NCBI GenBank assembly: GCA_027485915.1
Contig: JAIXQA010000063.1
Location: forward strand, 1-64,000
Reading direction: 5' to 3'
DNA: 64,000 nt
From: Alphaproteobacteria bacterium
GTDB taxonomy: Bacteria; Pseudomonadota; Alphaproteobacteria; Caulobacterales; Aquidulcibacteraceae
Each line of letters opens with the position of its first letter. Positions within the stretch are counted from its first letter, which is position 1. Shown here piece after piece: positions 25,982 to 34,791 of this stretch. The notes below the pieces were generated by a model. The model saw nothing but the letters and a program-made list of their open reading frames with translations. It did no database searches and was not told the DNA's origin. A program made the position numbers and the translations under genes.

Positions 25982-26719
25982 AGTTTCAGGGCTCTTCCCT
26001 TCCTTGAGAAGGGATTCTTCGATCCAGCGGAAGCGGCGCTCAAACTTCGCATTGGCCGACCGCAATGCGACTTCTGGGTCAACCTTGGCCTTGCGGGCAA
26101 GATTTGCCAGTACAAAGAGGACATCGCCGATTTCTTCTTCGATATGGGCTTGATCGCCTTCTTCAATCGCTTCGCGCGTTTCACCGATTTCCTCAGCCAG
26201 CTTATCAAAGACTTCGTCCAAACTGGGCCAATCAAAACCTACGCGAGCCGCCCGCTTGGTCAGTTTCTCAGCGCGCATCAATGCCGGTAATGCTAAAGGG
26301 ATATCAGCAAGCAGGCTTGGATCATCGGCCCGTTTTGCTGCCCGCTCCTTGGCTTTGATGACCTCCCAATTCTGGGTTTGTTGTTCGGCCGTCTCGATCG
26401 CGTGCATGCCAAAGACATGGGGATGTCGGGCCACCATTTTGTCAGACAGGCCTTCGACAACCGCATTGAAGTCAAACGCGCCCTGTTCTTCTGCCATACG
26501 CGCATGAAAGACCACTTGAAACAGAAGATCGCCGAGCTCTTCTTTTAACGAAACCAAATTGCCCTGAGCTATGGCATCGGCCACCTCATAGGCTTCCTCA
26601 ATCGTATAAGGTGCGATGGTCTCAAAGCTTTGCTCGAGGTCCCAAGGACAGCCAGTCTCTGGGGTACGCAAGCGCGCCATGATGTCGATCAGGCGGTCAA
26701 TAGGGGCAGGTGTGGTCAT
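25919..26719 (-). CDS. mazG: Nucleoside triphosphate pyrophosphohydrolase MazG
   Basis: A 266-residue enzyme that hydrolyses nucleoside triphosphates to monophosphates and so removes aberrant nucleotides. Two MazG domains are visible: the first with GCPWDLEQSFETIAPYTIEE and KEELGDLLFQVVFHARMAE, the second with KLAEEIGETREAI and EEIGDVLFVLANLARK; the EExxD metal motif is present in each. The C-terminus (LEEMDGLWNLAKRHE) is normal for the family even though it lies inside the convergent hflX gene. The MFS gene lies 19 bases upstream on the same strand. Confidence 0.94.
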   Translation of the reverse strand: MTTPAPIDRLIDIMARLRTPETGCPWDLEQSFETIAPYTIEEAYEVADAIAQGNLVSLKEELGDLLFQVVFHARMAEEQGAFDFNAVVEGLSDKMVARHPHVFGMHAIETAEQQTQNWEVIKAKERAAKRADDPSLLADIPLALPALMRAEKLTKRAARVGFDWPSLDEVFDKLAEEIGETREAIEEGDQAHIEEEIGDVLFVLANLARKAKVDPEVALRSANAKFERRFRWIEESLLKEGKSPETSSLEEMDGLWNLAKRHERNL

Positions 26720-26738
26720 GCCCCTCTATGGTCCGATT

Positions 26739-28121
26739 CTAGGCTGGCCGAGAGGCTTCCTCTTCCAGACTTCGCTTCGCCGTTATGGCTGCTTGAAGTT
26801 CTGCCTGTCGTGTGGCGTCAATTGGGTATTTCAAGAGGATGATTGCCCCCACAATATTGACCAAGACTGGCAGGCCTATGAACAGGAGCGTCAGGCCTGT
26901 CAGCGCTTCGGGCGTATTGGCTGACCCAAGCTTAGAATTAAAGCCAAATAGACCAAGGCCAACATAGGTGACACCTACGGCAAGCGCATAGCCAGCCTTG
27001 CCGGTTAGTGTGACCAACGCATAGAGTAGGCCCGTCCGGTCTTGGCCAGTCGCTAATAAATCTTCGTCACCAATATCGGCCATCATGGCGCGTAACAAAT
27101 AGGCACCCGACGTATAAACAATGCCCGCCGCAGCCATGCCGATTGCGGCAGCGACAAAGTTGTTTTCGGGCAAATACATGATCATCGGCTGACTCAAGGC
27201 AGCGTAAATGCACGCACAAATCAGCGAGATATGTTTGCCCCAACGGCGTGCAATCATCGTCCAGATTGGGGCCCCGATTAGGCCCGCGATGAAGTAAATC
27301 AGCAAGAGGGCGGCAGCCAAACCGCCATAGCCTTTTACGGCATCAAAGTAAAAGAGAAACAGCCCACCTGTGACGCCCGAGCCAAACATGAGTATAAGAT
27401 CGCAAGCCAATAAACGTCTACAGGCATCTGATTTAAATAATGAAATGACATCTTTGAAATTTGTCTTCTTCGCAGAGGCTTTCGGCGATTCCTCTTTAGC
27501 AAATCCTGCAGCGATCAAGGCGGTGAGGGGCATTAAAACAACAATGAACCATCCCATACCTTGGACGCCATCTGCCGCCGAGCCATTTTGGGAATGGACC
27601 AATACCGGGATCAAGAGCACCAACAGCATGCCCAACACATTGCCGGCCTGCCAGAACACAAATACCCGCGAGCGCTCGTGATAATTATCGCTCAAGGTCG
27701 CTCCCAGCGACATTTGTGACAAAGATCCCATAGAAAATCCGACATAGGTGAAGAACAACCAGAAGGCCAAATAGGAGGCATCAGCCCCGGGTTTTGCCAT
27801 GAAGAGGAAATAGGAACCCACCATGATGACCGGAATGGACATCACAAGCCACGGCGAAAACCGGCCAATACGCGTGCGTGTCTGATCCATGGCAAGCCCA
27901 ATGCCGATATCGACACCGATGTCGAGCACCCGCGCCAGCATGAATAACAGGCCGACCACCCCAATCTCCAAACCCACATAGCTCGCATAATGGGGGGGTA
28001 GCTGCACAACTAAGGGCAGGCCGAGCGCAGCTAGCGGGAGGCTTGGTGCGGAAAACGCAAGGATACGCGACAAAGCAACTCTGCTGCCCGCTTGAGTGGG
28101 CTTACTCACATCTGTTGCCAT
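26739..28121 (-). CDS. MFS transporter of the GPH (sugar:cation symporter) type
   Basis: A 460-residue inner-membrane protein with about 12 hydrophobic helices. It has the pattern of the glycoside-pentoside-hexuronide:cation symporter family: the early LGLPLVVQLPPHYASYVGLE, a conserved DIGVDIGIGLAMDQTRTRIG after helix 2, and WARRWGKH-like IARRWGKHI in the middle loop. The substrate is not evident; relatives carry sugars, drugs or unknown compounds. The last 20 residues are charged (LEEEASRPA). It stands between mazG and glutathione peroxidase, with no sugar-utilisation gene nearby. Confidence 0.85.
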   Translation of the reverse strand: MATDVSKPTQAGSRVALSRILAFSAPSLPLAALGLPLVVQLPPHYASYVGLEIGVVGLLFMLARVLDIGVDIGIGLAMDQTRTRIGRFSPWLVMSIPVIMVGSYFLFMAKPGADASYLAFWLFFTYVGFSMGSLSQMSLGATLSDNYHERSRVFVFWQAGNVLGMLLVLLIPVLVHSQNGSAADGVQGMGWFIVVLMPLTALIAAGFAKEESPKASAKKTNFKDVISLFKSDACRRLLACDLILMFGSGVTGGLFLFYFDAVKGYGGLAAALLLIYFIAGLIGAPIWTMIARRWGKHISLICACIYAALSQPMIMYLPENNFVAAAIGMAAAGIVYTSGAYLLRAMMADIGDEDLLATGQDRTGLLYALVTLTGKAGYALAVGVTYVGLGLFGFNSKLGSANTPEALTGLTLLFIGLPVLVNIVGAIILLKYPIDATRQAELQAAITAKRSLEEEASRPA

Positions 28122-28224
28122 GTTTCCTCCAGAGGCCTTCTTTAAGTCGGGCGCATGGTAATGAACTTGTCACCCTTTGGGCCAAACGCCAAGAGCTTTT
28201 GCCAAGCTACTGGAAGTTAAGCAC

Positions 28225-28854
28225 TTACTTTGAGGTTGCGGACAATGCGCGGGTGATGGCTTCACCAAGCTCAGCCGATTGCGGCGTCACAGATGAAGCA
28301 AACGAAGCAATGGGTCTGCCATCCTTACCGATCAGAATTTTATGGAAGTTCCATTTAGGCTCAGCTTTCTCGCCTAACACACGGATTGCATGACGATAAA
28401 ATGGATGCGCACCCGTGCCTCGTACGGTGTATTTTGCCGCCATGGGGAAGGTGACGCCATAATTGAGCTCGCAGAATTTCTTGATCTCTGCGGCGCTTCC
28501 AGGCTCTTGCCCGCCAAAGTCGTTGGAGGGCACGCCAACAATGACGAGGCCGTCACGTTGCCGTGATTTCCACAAAGTCTCAAGACCCGCATATTGTCCC
28601 GTGTAGCCGCATTGCGAAGCGGTATTGACCACAAGGACGACTTTGCCGCGATAATCGGAAAGGTTGATTTTTCCGCCCATTAGGCCATCGAACAGTTCAG
28701 GTGAGGTCATAGGTGCAGCTTTCATAGGAGGAGGCGCGGGCTTTGGCTTTTGGCCCTGAGTGGCGGCTTGCGGCGACGAATGTCCGGCAGCGGCAAGTGC
28801 AAGTGCCCCAAGCGCCACAGCAACGGTTGAAATGACCAAAACTTGCTTCTTCAT
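28225..28854 (-). CDS. Exported glutathione peroxidase-family protein
   Basis: A 209-residue thiol peroxidase with an N-terminal signal or anchor helix (KKQVLVISTVAVALGALALA) and a proline-rich linker to about residue 45. The peroxidatic residue is Cys82 in NTASQCGYTGQY, encoded by TGC and not by the selenocysteine codon. The Gln (GVPSNDFGGQEPG), Trp and Asn (PKWNFHKI) of the catalytic tetrad are also present. It reduces peroxides, probably using thioredoxin and probably in the periplasm. It lies 103 bases upstream of the MFS gene. Confidence 0.9.
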   Translation of the reverse strand: MKKQVLVISTVAVALGALALAAAGHSSPQAATQGQKPKPAPPPMKAAPMTSPELFDGLMGGKINLSDYRGKVVLVVNTASQCGYTGQYAGLETLWKSRQRDGLVIVGVPSNDFGGQEPGSAAEIKKFCELNYGVTFPMAAKYTVRGTGAHPFYRHAIRVLGEKAEPKWNFHKILIGKDGRPIASFASSVTPQSAELGEAITRALSATSK

Positions 28855-29376
28855 GGTAGGGCCCCGGATTTTAGTTTGCTAGCCTATAGATGATCCGCCA
28901 AGGGATCTAGACAAGACTCAGGCCTGAGTAGGGATGGCTCACGGCTTAACCGGCAAGGACCATTCAACCATCCAATCATCAATTCGCATAATATATGTTA
29001 TGGGACAAAACTACTAGGGCTCAAAAGAACTGAAAGGTCAAGCTCCTAGGCCGAGTGGCCTTATTGAGTACCTCAAGCTCAGCTCACGTGCATTGAATGG
29101 CCTTCTAACACCCTCGGCATCGATGCCCGCCAAATTAACTCGAACCATTAATGCGCTGTGGACGTTCATGATTTCGTGGCAACGCTGATCCAGCCAATCC
29201 TTAACACGTTAAGGATTGGCTGGATAATACTGGCTGTCATTCCAGCACAAAGCCTGCGATTTCTGCCAAGATTCGCCACGAAGATTCACCGCTTTGAAAT
29301 ATCCGCTGGGCTAGAAGAAACTGCCTGTCTTCGAACCACGCGCGTTAGATCAGGTGATTGAAGAACAGGACCGATC
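28855..29376. other. 522-base gap with no supported gene
   Basis: This is the longest stretch without a gene in the window. It is divergent territory between the peroxidase gene (minus) and the ABC exporter genes (plus), so both promoters should lie here, but no consensus pair stands out. It contains a small dyad AGGCC-gagt-GGCCT (29048-29061) and a 38-base near-perfect palindrome (29188-29225, listed separately). A 67-codon frame at 29158-29361 runs across the palindrome; I regard it as chance. Confidence 0.6.
29188..29225. repeat. 38-base inverted repeat, 18-base perfect arms
   Basis: The left arm (29188-29205, ATCCAGCCAATCCTTAAC) and the right arm (29208-29225, GTTAAGGATTGGCTGGAT) are exact reverse complements, separated only by two bases (29206-29207, ac). 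No T-tract follows either arm, so it is not a standard terminator. It is 150 bases before the ABC exporter start codon. It could be a cruciform-forming protein-binding site, a recombination site or a relic of a small repeat element. Confidence 0.85.
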
Positions 29377-30141
29377 ATGACGACCCATCCCCTACCCGCC
29401 TTAGAGATCAAATCGTTAACGAAACGATTTGGCACCAAGACCGCTGTTTCAGACTTTAATCTGACACTGGCACCAGGCTCTTTCTATGGGCTTTTAGGGG
29501 CAAACGGGGCAGGCAAGACCACCACAATGCGGATGATCGCAGGCCTGCTTCAGGCCGATGAAGGCAGTATTACGGTGTTTGGCCGCGATGTATCGAAAGA
29601 TCCACGCGGGGTAAAATCAATCACCGCGTGGTTGCCTGATGAGCCTTTGCTCTACGACAAACTGACGCCGATGGAATATTTGGAATTCATCGCGGGTTTA
29701 TGGTCTGTGGAAGCCAGTATCGCGGAAAAGCGCGCCGAGGAATTGCTGCGCTGGATGGATTTGTGGGAAGAGCGCGACAAGCGCTGTGAGACCTTTTCGC
29801 GTGGCATGAAGCAAAAGACAGCGCTTGCTGGCGCGCTGTTGCACGATCCTAAGCTTTTGCTGCTCGACGAGCCATTCTCCGGCCTTGATGCAGCTGTCGC
29901 CCGCCAAGTCAAAGAGCTTTTGGTGGAGAAGACCAAGGAAGGTGCGACGATCGTTCTTACCACCCATGTGATGGAGATCGCAGAGCGCTTGGCAGAACGG
30001 GTCGGCATATTCCATCGTGGCCGCTTGCTAGCAGATGGCTCGATGGCGGACTTGCGGGCCAAGGCAGGCCAAAGTCAGGCAAGTTTGGAAGACATCTTTA
30101 TCCAACTTGTTGATGAAGCCTCGGTGGGAAGCCTCACATGA
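29377..30141 (+). CDS. ABC transporter ATP-binding protein
   Basis: A 254-residue ATPase subunit of an ABC exporter. Walker A is GANGAGKTTTMRM, the signature is FSRGMKQKTALAGALL and Walker B is LLLLDEPFSGLDAAV, followed by the switch His in LTTHVMEIAERL. The arrangement and length fit ABC-2 type export ATPases, the CcmA/NatA-like group. Its stop overlaps the start of the permease gene by four bases (ATGA), so the two form one transporter. The substrate is unknown. Confidence 0.93.
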   Translation: MTTHPLPALEIKSLTKRFGTKTAVSDFNLTLAPGSFYGLLGANGAGKTTTMRMIAGLLQADEGSITVFGRDVSKDPRGVKSITAWLPDEPLLYDKLTPMEYLEFIAGLWSVEASIAEKRAEELLRWMDLWEERDKRCETFSRGMKQKTALAGALLHDPKLLLLDEPFSGLDAAVARQVKELLVEKTKEGATIVLTTHVMEIAERLAERVGIFHRGRLLADGSMADLRAKAGQSQASLEDIFIQLVDEASVGSLT

Positions 30142-31787
30142 TGCCCGATCGCTTATTTGTGCCGGGCGGCATTTTGTGGCTGGCGCGTCATCAAATCCGA
30201 CTGTCGTGGCGCTTGGGTCGCCTTGGCAAGAAAATGCCAAGTTGGTTGAAACCCGTCTTTACACTCGCCTTTATCGCTTTCCTCAGTTTCAGCTTGGGCT
30301 TTGGCATTGCCAAAACTTTTGAAGCAGCAGCGGGAGATTATGCACAGCTCTCGTCGCTGGCAGGGGCTATTATCCTGACCTTGATGATTTCTGGCCTGTC
30401 GATGAATCTGATGGGCTCTTTTATGACGATCACGGAGAAGGGGGATTTAGACCTCCTGCTCTCCTCCCCTATTCCGCCGCATCGTTTTGTAGCCGCGCGG
30501 CTGATCTCATCGGCTTGGCGGGGATTTTGTATTTATGCGGGCTTTGCCACCGTCTTTTTCGGTGCCTCCATCGTGATGATTTCGCCGATGTTTGCCTCTA
30601 TTTATGTGGTGGTAGCTGGCTTTGCGATTCTTGATGCCGCCATAACCTATATGGTCGCGCGCCAAGCACTCTTATGGTTCGGTCTGCGCAATGGTCGTCG
30701 GGCAACGATTGCTCTGGGTGCCATTGGCGTCATGATTGGCTTGTTTGGCTATCAAATGGTCTCCAGCACCGGCAGTTTAGGCCGCCTTGCTGCAGATACC
30801 GACCATCCAAACCAAGCCCTGATTTTGCTGCATGATTGGGTCGTAACGCTCACCTCGCATTTTGGCTGGTTGGGCGGCACGATTTTGGGCGACTGGTTGG
30901 GGGCGTTTGCATTTCTGGGTGTTGGCGCAATCGTATCAGCTTTGGTGCTAAACTTTGCCGGCCGACGCTATGATCAAGATGTCGCCTTTTTGAACGGGCA
31001 AAATGATCATGGGCCGCACAAGGTTCGTAAGGCGCATGTTCGCCAATTCCGACGGCCCGCCCTTACGATGGTGTTCCATAAAGAATGGGTGAGCCTAACC
31101 CGTGACCCCTTGTTTGTGAGCCAATTGATTGTACCCATTTTCACGATGGTGCCTTTCATGGGCTTTGTGTGGAATGCGATCAGTAACCCGCAAGATCAAA
31201 GTGATATGGCACCCTTTATGGGGGCGATGTTTGCCGCTATCACCGTGTTCAACGTCACCATGTTGACGTCCAGTCTTGCTTGGTTGACCGCCTCCGTCGA
31301 GGAGGCACGCGATTTATTACAAGCGAGTCCGATGGACCCCAAGATTATCCTACAAGGCAAGATCTTAGCCGCGAGTGGTCCGGCGATTATCCAGCTTATC
31401 GCCATAGCGGCATTGGTTGCAGGGGCTTGGCCGATGTCATCATTGGTCATTTTGGTCATGGGCACGGCGACCTGCGCAGGTGCATGCGTGATTGAGTTCT
31501 CGCGGCCAAGACCAACTAAGCGACCGAAAATGACCCAAAGACCGGATCGCTCGATGGTTACAGTGTTGTTTGGTTTAGGTCTTGGCATCCTTTGGGCTTG
31601 TGCCGCAGGGCTGGCTGCCGCTAAAATCCTGTGGTGGTTATTGCCCGCCGCTTTGGCAATCACCATCTCTTACGTAGCTTGGGCAACCCGTCCTCGCGAC
31701 TTGAGCAGTATACCGGTGTCTCAGCCCTTGGTTGCCGTCGCTGTTGGCAGTCCTGGTGGCCCTTGGCAAAGAGTGGATCAGACTTAA
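30138..31787 (+). CDS. ABC transporter permease
   Basis: A 549-residue membrane protein with about 12 hydrophobic helices, partner of the preceding ATPase (four-base overlap). The N-terminal 60 residues are cytosolic and basic (WLARHQIRLSWRLGRLGKK), and helices begin at WLKPVFTLAFIAFLSFSLGF. A central charged stretch (NFAGRRYDQDVAFLNGQNDH) divides it into two halves. The arrangement fits ABC-2 type exporters with two fused permease halves. The substrate cannot be inferred. The DUF445 gene starts five bases after its stop. Confidence 0.85.
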   Translation: MMPDRLFVPGGILWLARHQIRLSWRLGRLGKKMPSWLKPVFTLAFIAFLSFSLGFGIAKTFEAAAGDYAQLSSLAGAIILTLMISGLSMNLMGSFMTITEKGDLDLLLSSPIPPHRFVAARLISSAWRGFCIYAGFATVFFGASIVMISPMFASIYVVVAGFAILDAAITYMVARQALLWFGLRNGRRATIALGAIGVMIGLFGYQMVSSTGSLGRLAADTDHPNQALILLHDWVVTLTSHFGWLGGTILGDWLGAFAFLGVGAIVSALVLNFAGRRYDQDVAFLNGQNDHGPHKVRKAHVRQFRRPALTMVFHKEWVSLTRDPLFVSQLIVPIFTMVPFMGFVWNAISNPQDQSDMAPFMGAMFAAITVFNVTMLTSSLAWLTASVEEARDLLQASPMDPKIILQGKILAASGPAIIQLIAIAALVAGAWPMSSLVILVMGTATCAGACVIEFSRPRPTKRPKMTQRPDRSMVTVLFGLGLGILWACAAGLAAAKILWWLLPAALAITISYVAWATRPRDLSSIPVSQPLVAVAVGSPGGPWQRVDQT

Positions 31788-31792
31788 CCTCA

Positions 31793-33070
31793 ATGGCAGA
31801 CAAACCGCCTGTGACGACCCTCATGCAAGAAGATCCGGCCATTGCCTATCGACGCATGAAGCGCGTGGCAACCGGGCTGTTCCTAGCGATGACGCTGTTG
31901 TTCGTCACCACTAAATATTTTGAGGCCTCCAGCCCAATCCTGCCGTTCGTGCGGGCCTTTGCCGAAGCAGCCATGGTGGGGGCCTTGGCAGATTGGTTCG
32001 CCGTAACCGCCCTCTTCCGCAGACCTCTTGGACTGCCGATCCCACATACCGCGATTGTTCCACGATCCAAGGACCGGATTGGTGCAGGGCTTGGCCGGTT
32101 TATTTCGCGTAACTTCCTTCAACCCGAGCAGGTGCAACGCCGCTTGAAGGATATGGACCTTGCCGGCAACACCGCTGCTTGGCTGACAGAGGGCGACCGC
32201 GCGCGACGGGTTGCCCAAGGCATTGCTGGAGCCGTTCCACGTATCTTGGGCCTCTTGAACGAAGGTAAAATCGCCACTTGGCTGCAAACCACGCTGACCG
32301 AGCGGCTGCGCAATGCCGATATCGCCCATCTCCTGGCCGAGGGCCTCGACATTTTGATCAAGGGCGGACGGCATAAGGCAATTGTCGACCTCATTATCTT
32401 CCATGCGGACCTTGCGATCCATTCGGAAGAAAACATGTTCCGCACGCGCGTGTCGGATAAAATGGACTGGCTGCCCAAGCTCTTCTCGGTCGATGCTGCA
32501 GCTTCCGACGCTTTGCTGACCGCCATTAAGGACACGCTGAAAGACGCGGCCAAGGACCCAAATCATTCCATTCGTACCCGTATTGATGAGGCCTTAGCCC
32601 ATTTAGCGCGCGACCTGCGCCATGACCCAAACTTGCGTGATCAACTCCAGCGATGGGTGCGCGAAGTCTCCGACCACCAAGTCGTGCGCACCTATGTGAC
32701 CAATGTTTGGAACGACCTCAAAAAGAGCTTGCGTGAACAATCTCCCGAAGAAACCGACCGCCTCAGCAATGCCATCGCGGCTGGTTTGGAAGATTTGGCG
32801 CGCGCCATTGAGCGCGATGACGAGCTGCGCGAAAGTCTCAATCAGCGCTTAAAGTCTTGGGCGGTCGAACTCGCTGATGCGCAAGGCGCAGGCGTTGGCA
32901 CCATGGTGGCTGAAACCATACAAGGCTGGGATGCTCGCACCGTTGTCGACCAAATTGAAGCTGCCGTGGGCCGTGACCTACAATATATCCGCATCAGCGG
33001 AACCGTTATCGGGGGCCTCGCGGGCCTTGCCATTCACACGCTGTCGATCTGGGTGTTTCCGGTGAAATAA
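31793..33070 (+). CDS. DUF445 (YjiN-like) inner-membrane protein
   Basis: A 425-residue protein of the DUF445 family. The N-terminus has membrane helices (TGLFLAMTLLFVTTKYF, then the family's AEAAMVGALADWFAVTALFR), followed by the conserved PIPHTAIVPRSKDRIG and FISRNFLQPEQV, a long helical coiled region, and a C-terminal helix (IGGLAGLAIHTLSIWVF). The function of the family is unknown. The ATG at 31793 (MADKPPV) is five bases after the permease stop, so it probably belongs to the same transcript as the ABC exporter. Confidence 0.88.
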   Translation: MADKPPVTTLMQEDPAIAYRRMKRVATGLFLAMTLLFVTTKYFEASSPILPFVRAFAEAAMVGALADWFAVTALFRRPLGLPIPHTAIVPRSKDRIGAGLGRFISRNFLQPEQVQRRLKDMDLAGNTAAWLTEGDRARRVAQGIAGAVPRILGLLNEGKIATWLQTTLTERLRNADIAHLLAEGLDILIKGGRHKAIVDLIIFHADLAIHSEENMFRTRVSDKMDWLPKLFSVDAAASDALLTAIKDTLKDAAKDPNHSIRTRIDEALAHLARDLRHDPNLRDQLQRWVREVSDHQVVRTYVTNVWNDLKKSLREQSPEETDRLSNAIAAGLEDLARAIERDDELRESLNQRLKSWAVELADAQGAGVGTMVAETIQGWDARTVVDQIEAAVGRDLQYIRISGTVIGGLAGLAIHTLSIWVFPVK

Positions 33071-33113
33071 AGTGGTGGTCTTGCCTAGGGCAAAGGCGGC
33101 TTAAATAATCTCC

Positions 33114-33136
33114 CCTCGCCCTCTTAGGGGGTGAGG
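33114..33136. terminator. Hairpin between convergent genes (possible terminator)
   Basis: CCTCGCCC (33114-33121) and GGGTGAGG (33129-33136) can form an eight-base stem with one G-T pair and a seven-base loop. It lies in the 108-base gap between the convergent DUF445 gene and the metallo-hydrolase gene. The lack of a T-tract makes the call weak. Confidence 0.35.
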
Positions 33137-33178
33137 CGCGAGCCTTTTCCGATCTTACAGCCTACAAATCACTCACCC

Positions 33179-34012
33179 TCAAATCGTCACTTCAACCACC
33201 ATTCCATCCACAGCTGGGATGATGTGTTCCGGCAGGCAGGCTGCCAAGGTCGCGTAATCCAAATCAATATGCATATTGGTCAGGATTGCTTGTTTGGGCT
33301 GGATTTCAGCAATCCATTCAAGGCTTAACTCTAAATGGGCGTGGCTAGGATGGGGGGTGTGGCGCAATGCGTCGACGATGAAGACTTCTGCGCCCTTGCA
33401 GGCATCCAAGCTTTCCTGCGGCAGGATCTTGCAATCATTGCAATAAGCGACCGGGCCAAAACGGAACCCTAAACTGTCAATGTCTCCATGGTTTTGCGCA
33501 AGGATTTGAAAGTCTAGTGAACCACCTGGCCCAAGAATGGTGAGGGTTTCCCCCGGCAGCGGCATATCTTGGGCATCCAGCAAAGCGGGATAATGGCTGC
33601 CGGGCGGGGTTTCAAAAATATAGCCAAAGCGGCGGACAAGGTTTTCCCGCGTGACCGCGTCCATAAAGGTCGGGATCCGCTTGCGCTGGTGATAGACAAT
33701 GGCGCGCAGATCATCAATGCCATGGCTTTGGTCAGCATGGTCGTGGGTATAGAGCAGCGCATCAACATGGCTGACTTTGGCCGCCAGGAATTGCGTGCGC
33801 AAATCTGGCGAGGTGTCGATCAAAACGACGGTAGACGTCTCGTGGCTATAGGTGCCTTGATAGGCCTCAACCAAAAGGCTGCAGCGGGTACGATAATTGC
33901 GCGGATCGTTTGGGTCACACGCCCCCCACTCTCCGCCCACGCGCGGCACACCGCCAGACGAGCCACAGCCCAAGATGGTGACGCGCACATGGGTCGCGGT
34001 CGCGTGAGTCAT
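33179..34012 (-). CDS. MBL-fold metallo-hydrolase (PhnP-like)
   Basis: A 277-residue metallo-beta-lactamase-fold protein. The metal motif is THDHADQSHGIDDLR, with further ligands in NHGDIDSLGF (replacing the usual H) and in VDALRHTPHPSHAHLELSLE. The start has the PhnP-like ILGCGSSGGVPRVGG. PhnP is a cyclic phosphodiesterase; members next to tatD are thought to act on nucleotide or phosphonate-derived cyclic esters, which is unproven here. It overlaps tatD by four bases. Confidence 0.88.
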   Translation of the reverse strand: MTHATATHVRVTILGCGSSGGVPRVGGEWGACDPNDPRNYRTRCSLLVEAYQGTYSHETSTVVLIDTSPDLRTQFLAAKVSHVDALLYTHDHADQSHGIDDLRAIVYHQRKRIPTFMDAVTRENLVRRFGYIFETPPGSHYPALLDAQDMPLPGETLTILGPGGSLDFQILAQNHGDIDSLGFRFGPVAYCNDCKILPQESLDACKGAEVFIVDALRHTPHPSHAHLELSLEWIAEIQPKQAILTNMHIDLDYATLAACLPEHIIPAVDGMVVEVTI

Positions 34013-34782
34013 AGGGTCGCCTTATCAAACAAAGCCAAGAAATTGCGGTCTGCAAGGTCTGCAAAGCTTTGTGCCTCCAGCCCATAGAAATCGGCCAAAA
34101 ACTGGCTGACATGGGGCAAAAAGGCTGGCTCATTCCGCCTGCCCCGCATCGGAATGGGTGCAAGATAAGGGCAATCTGTTTCAATCAAGACGCGATCTAA
34201 CGGCACTTGGCGGGCGGCCTCGCGCACATCGGTCGCATTTTTAAATGTCGCAATGCCTGAAAAGGAGACATAGGCCCCAAGGTCCAATCCCCGTCGCAGC
34301 AGGTCTAGGCCGCTGGTGTAGCAGTGCAGCAGAATTTTAAATGCGCCCTTGGCCATTTCTTCATCCAACAGCGTGGCGGTCAGCTCATCGGCTTGGCGGG
34401 TATGGACGATCAGGGGCAGACCCGTTTCGCGTGCCGCCTCAATATGGGTACGAAACACGGTAATTTGGTTGGCCTGTGAACTATAGCCATAATGGAAATC
34501 AAGGCCTGTTTCGCCAATGCCGATGGCCTTCGAGTTTGTGCTACCTGCAATAAGCTGCGCGACCGTCAAATCCTGATAATCGTCGGCATAATGGGGATGT
34601 ACGCCGACACTGTGCCAAACATTGGGACGCGGGGCCGAAATGGCTTCAATAGCGGGCAAGGACGCCATTTTGTCGCAAATGGTCAACATGGCATGCACGC
34701 CCGCCGCTGCAGCACGGCTTAAGACCTCATCAAAATCGGGAGCAAATGAGTCGTGGTGCAGATTAACGTGGCTATCGATCAT
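34009..34782 (-). CDS. tatD: TatD-family metal-dependent DNase
   Basis: A 257-residue TIM-barrel hydrolase of the TatD family, with 3'-5' exonuclease activity in studied members. It has the N-terminal MIDSHVNLHH (in which Asn stands where many relatives have the second His), GETGLDFHYG, the LIVHTRQADEL strand, and the final ETDCPYLAP metal aspartate. It overlaps the following MBL gene by four bases and follows holB by nine. In many alphaproteobacteria metG lies between holB and tatD; here it does not. Confidence 0.93.
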   Translation of the reverse strand: MIDSHVNLHHDSFAPDFDEVLSRAAAAGVHAMLTICDKMASLPAIEAISAPRPNVWHSVGVHPHYADDYQDLTVAQLIAGSTNSKAIGIGETGLDFHYGYSSQANQITVFRTHIEAARETGLPLIVHTRQADELTATLLDEEMAKGAFKILLHCYTSGLDLLRRGLDLGAYVSFSGIATFKNATDVREAARQVPLDRVLIETDCPYLAPIPMRGRRNEPAFLPHVSQFLADFYGLEAQSFADLADRNFLALFDKATL

Positions 34783-34791
34783 GGAACTTCT

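Noticed and set aside
28225-28854. Selenocysteine in the glutathione peroxidase
   Set aside because: The codon at the active site is TGC, so it is an ordinary cysteine enzyme.
29128-29150. CtrA-like TTAA pairs in the 29 kb gap
   Set aside because: The spacing is nine bases here and four in the palindrome; the known CtrA site needs seven.
29158-29361. 67-codon open frame across the long palindrome
   Set aside because: No ribosome binding site, and the palindrome itself supplies much of the frame; chance is the simpler reading.
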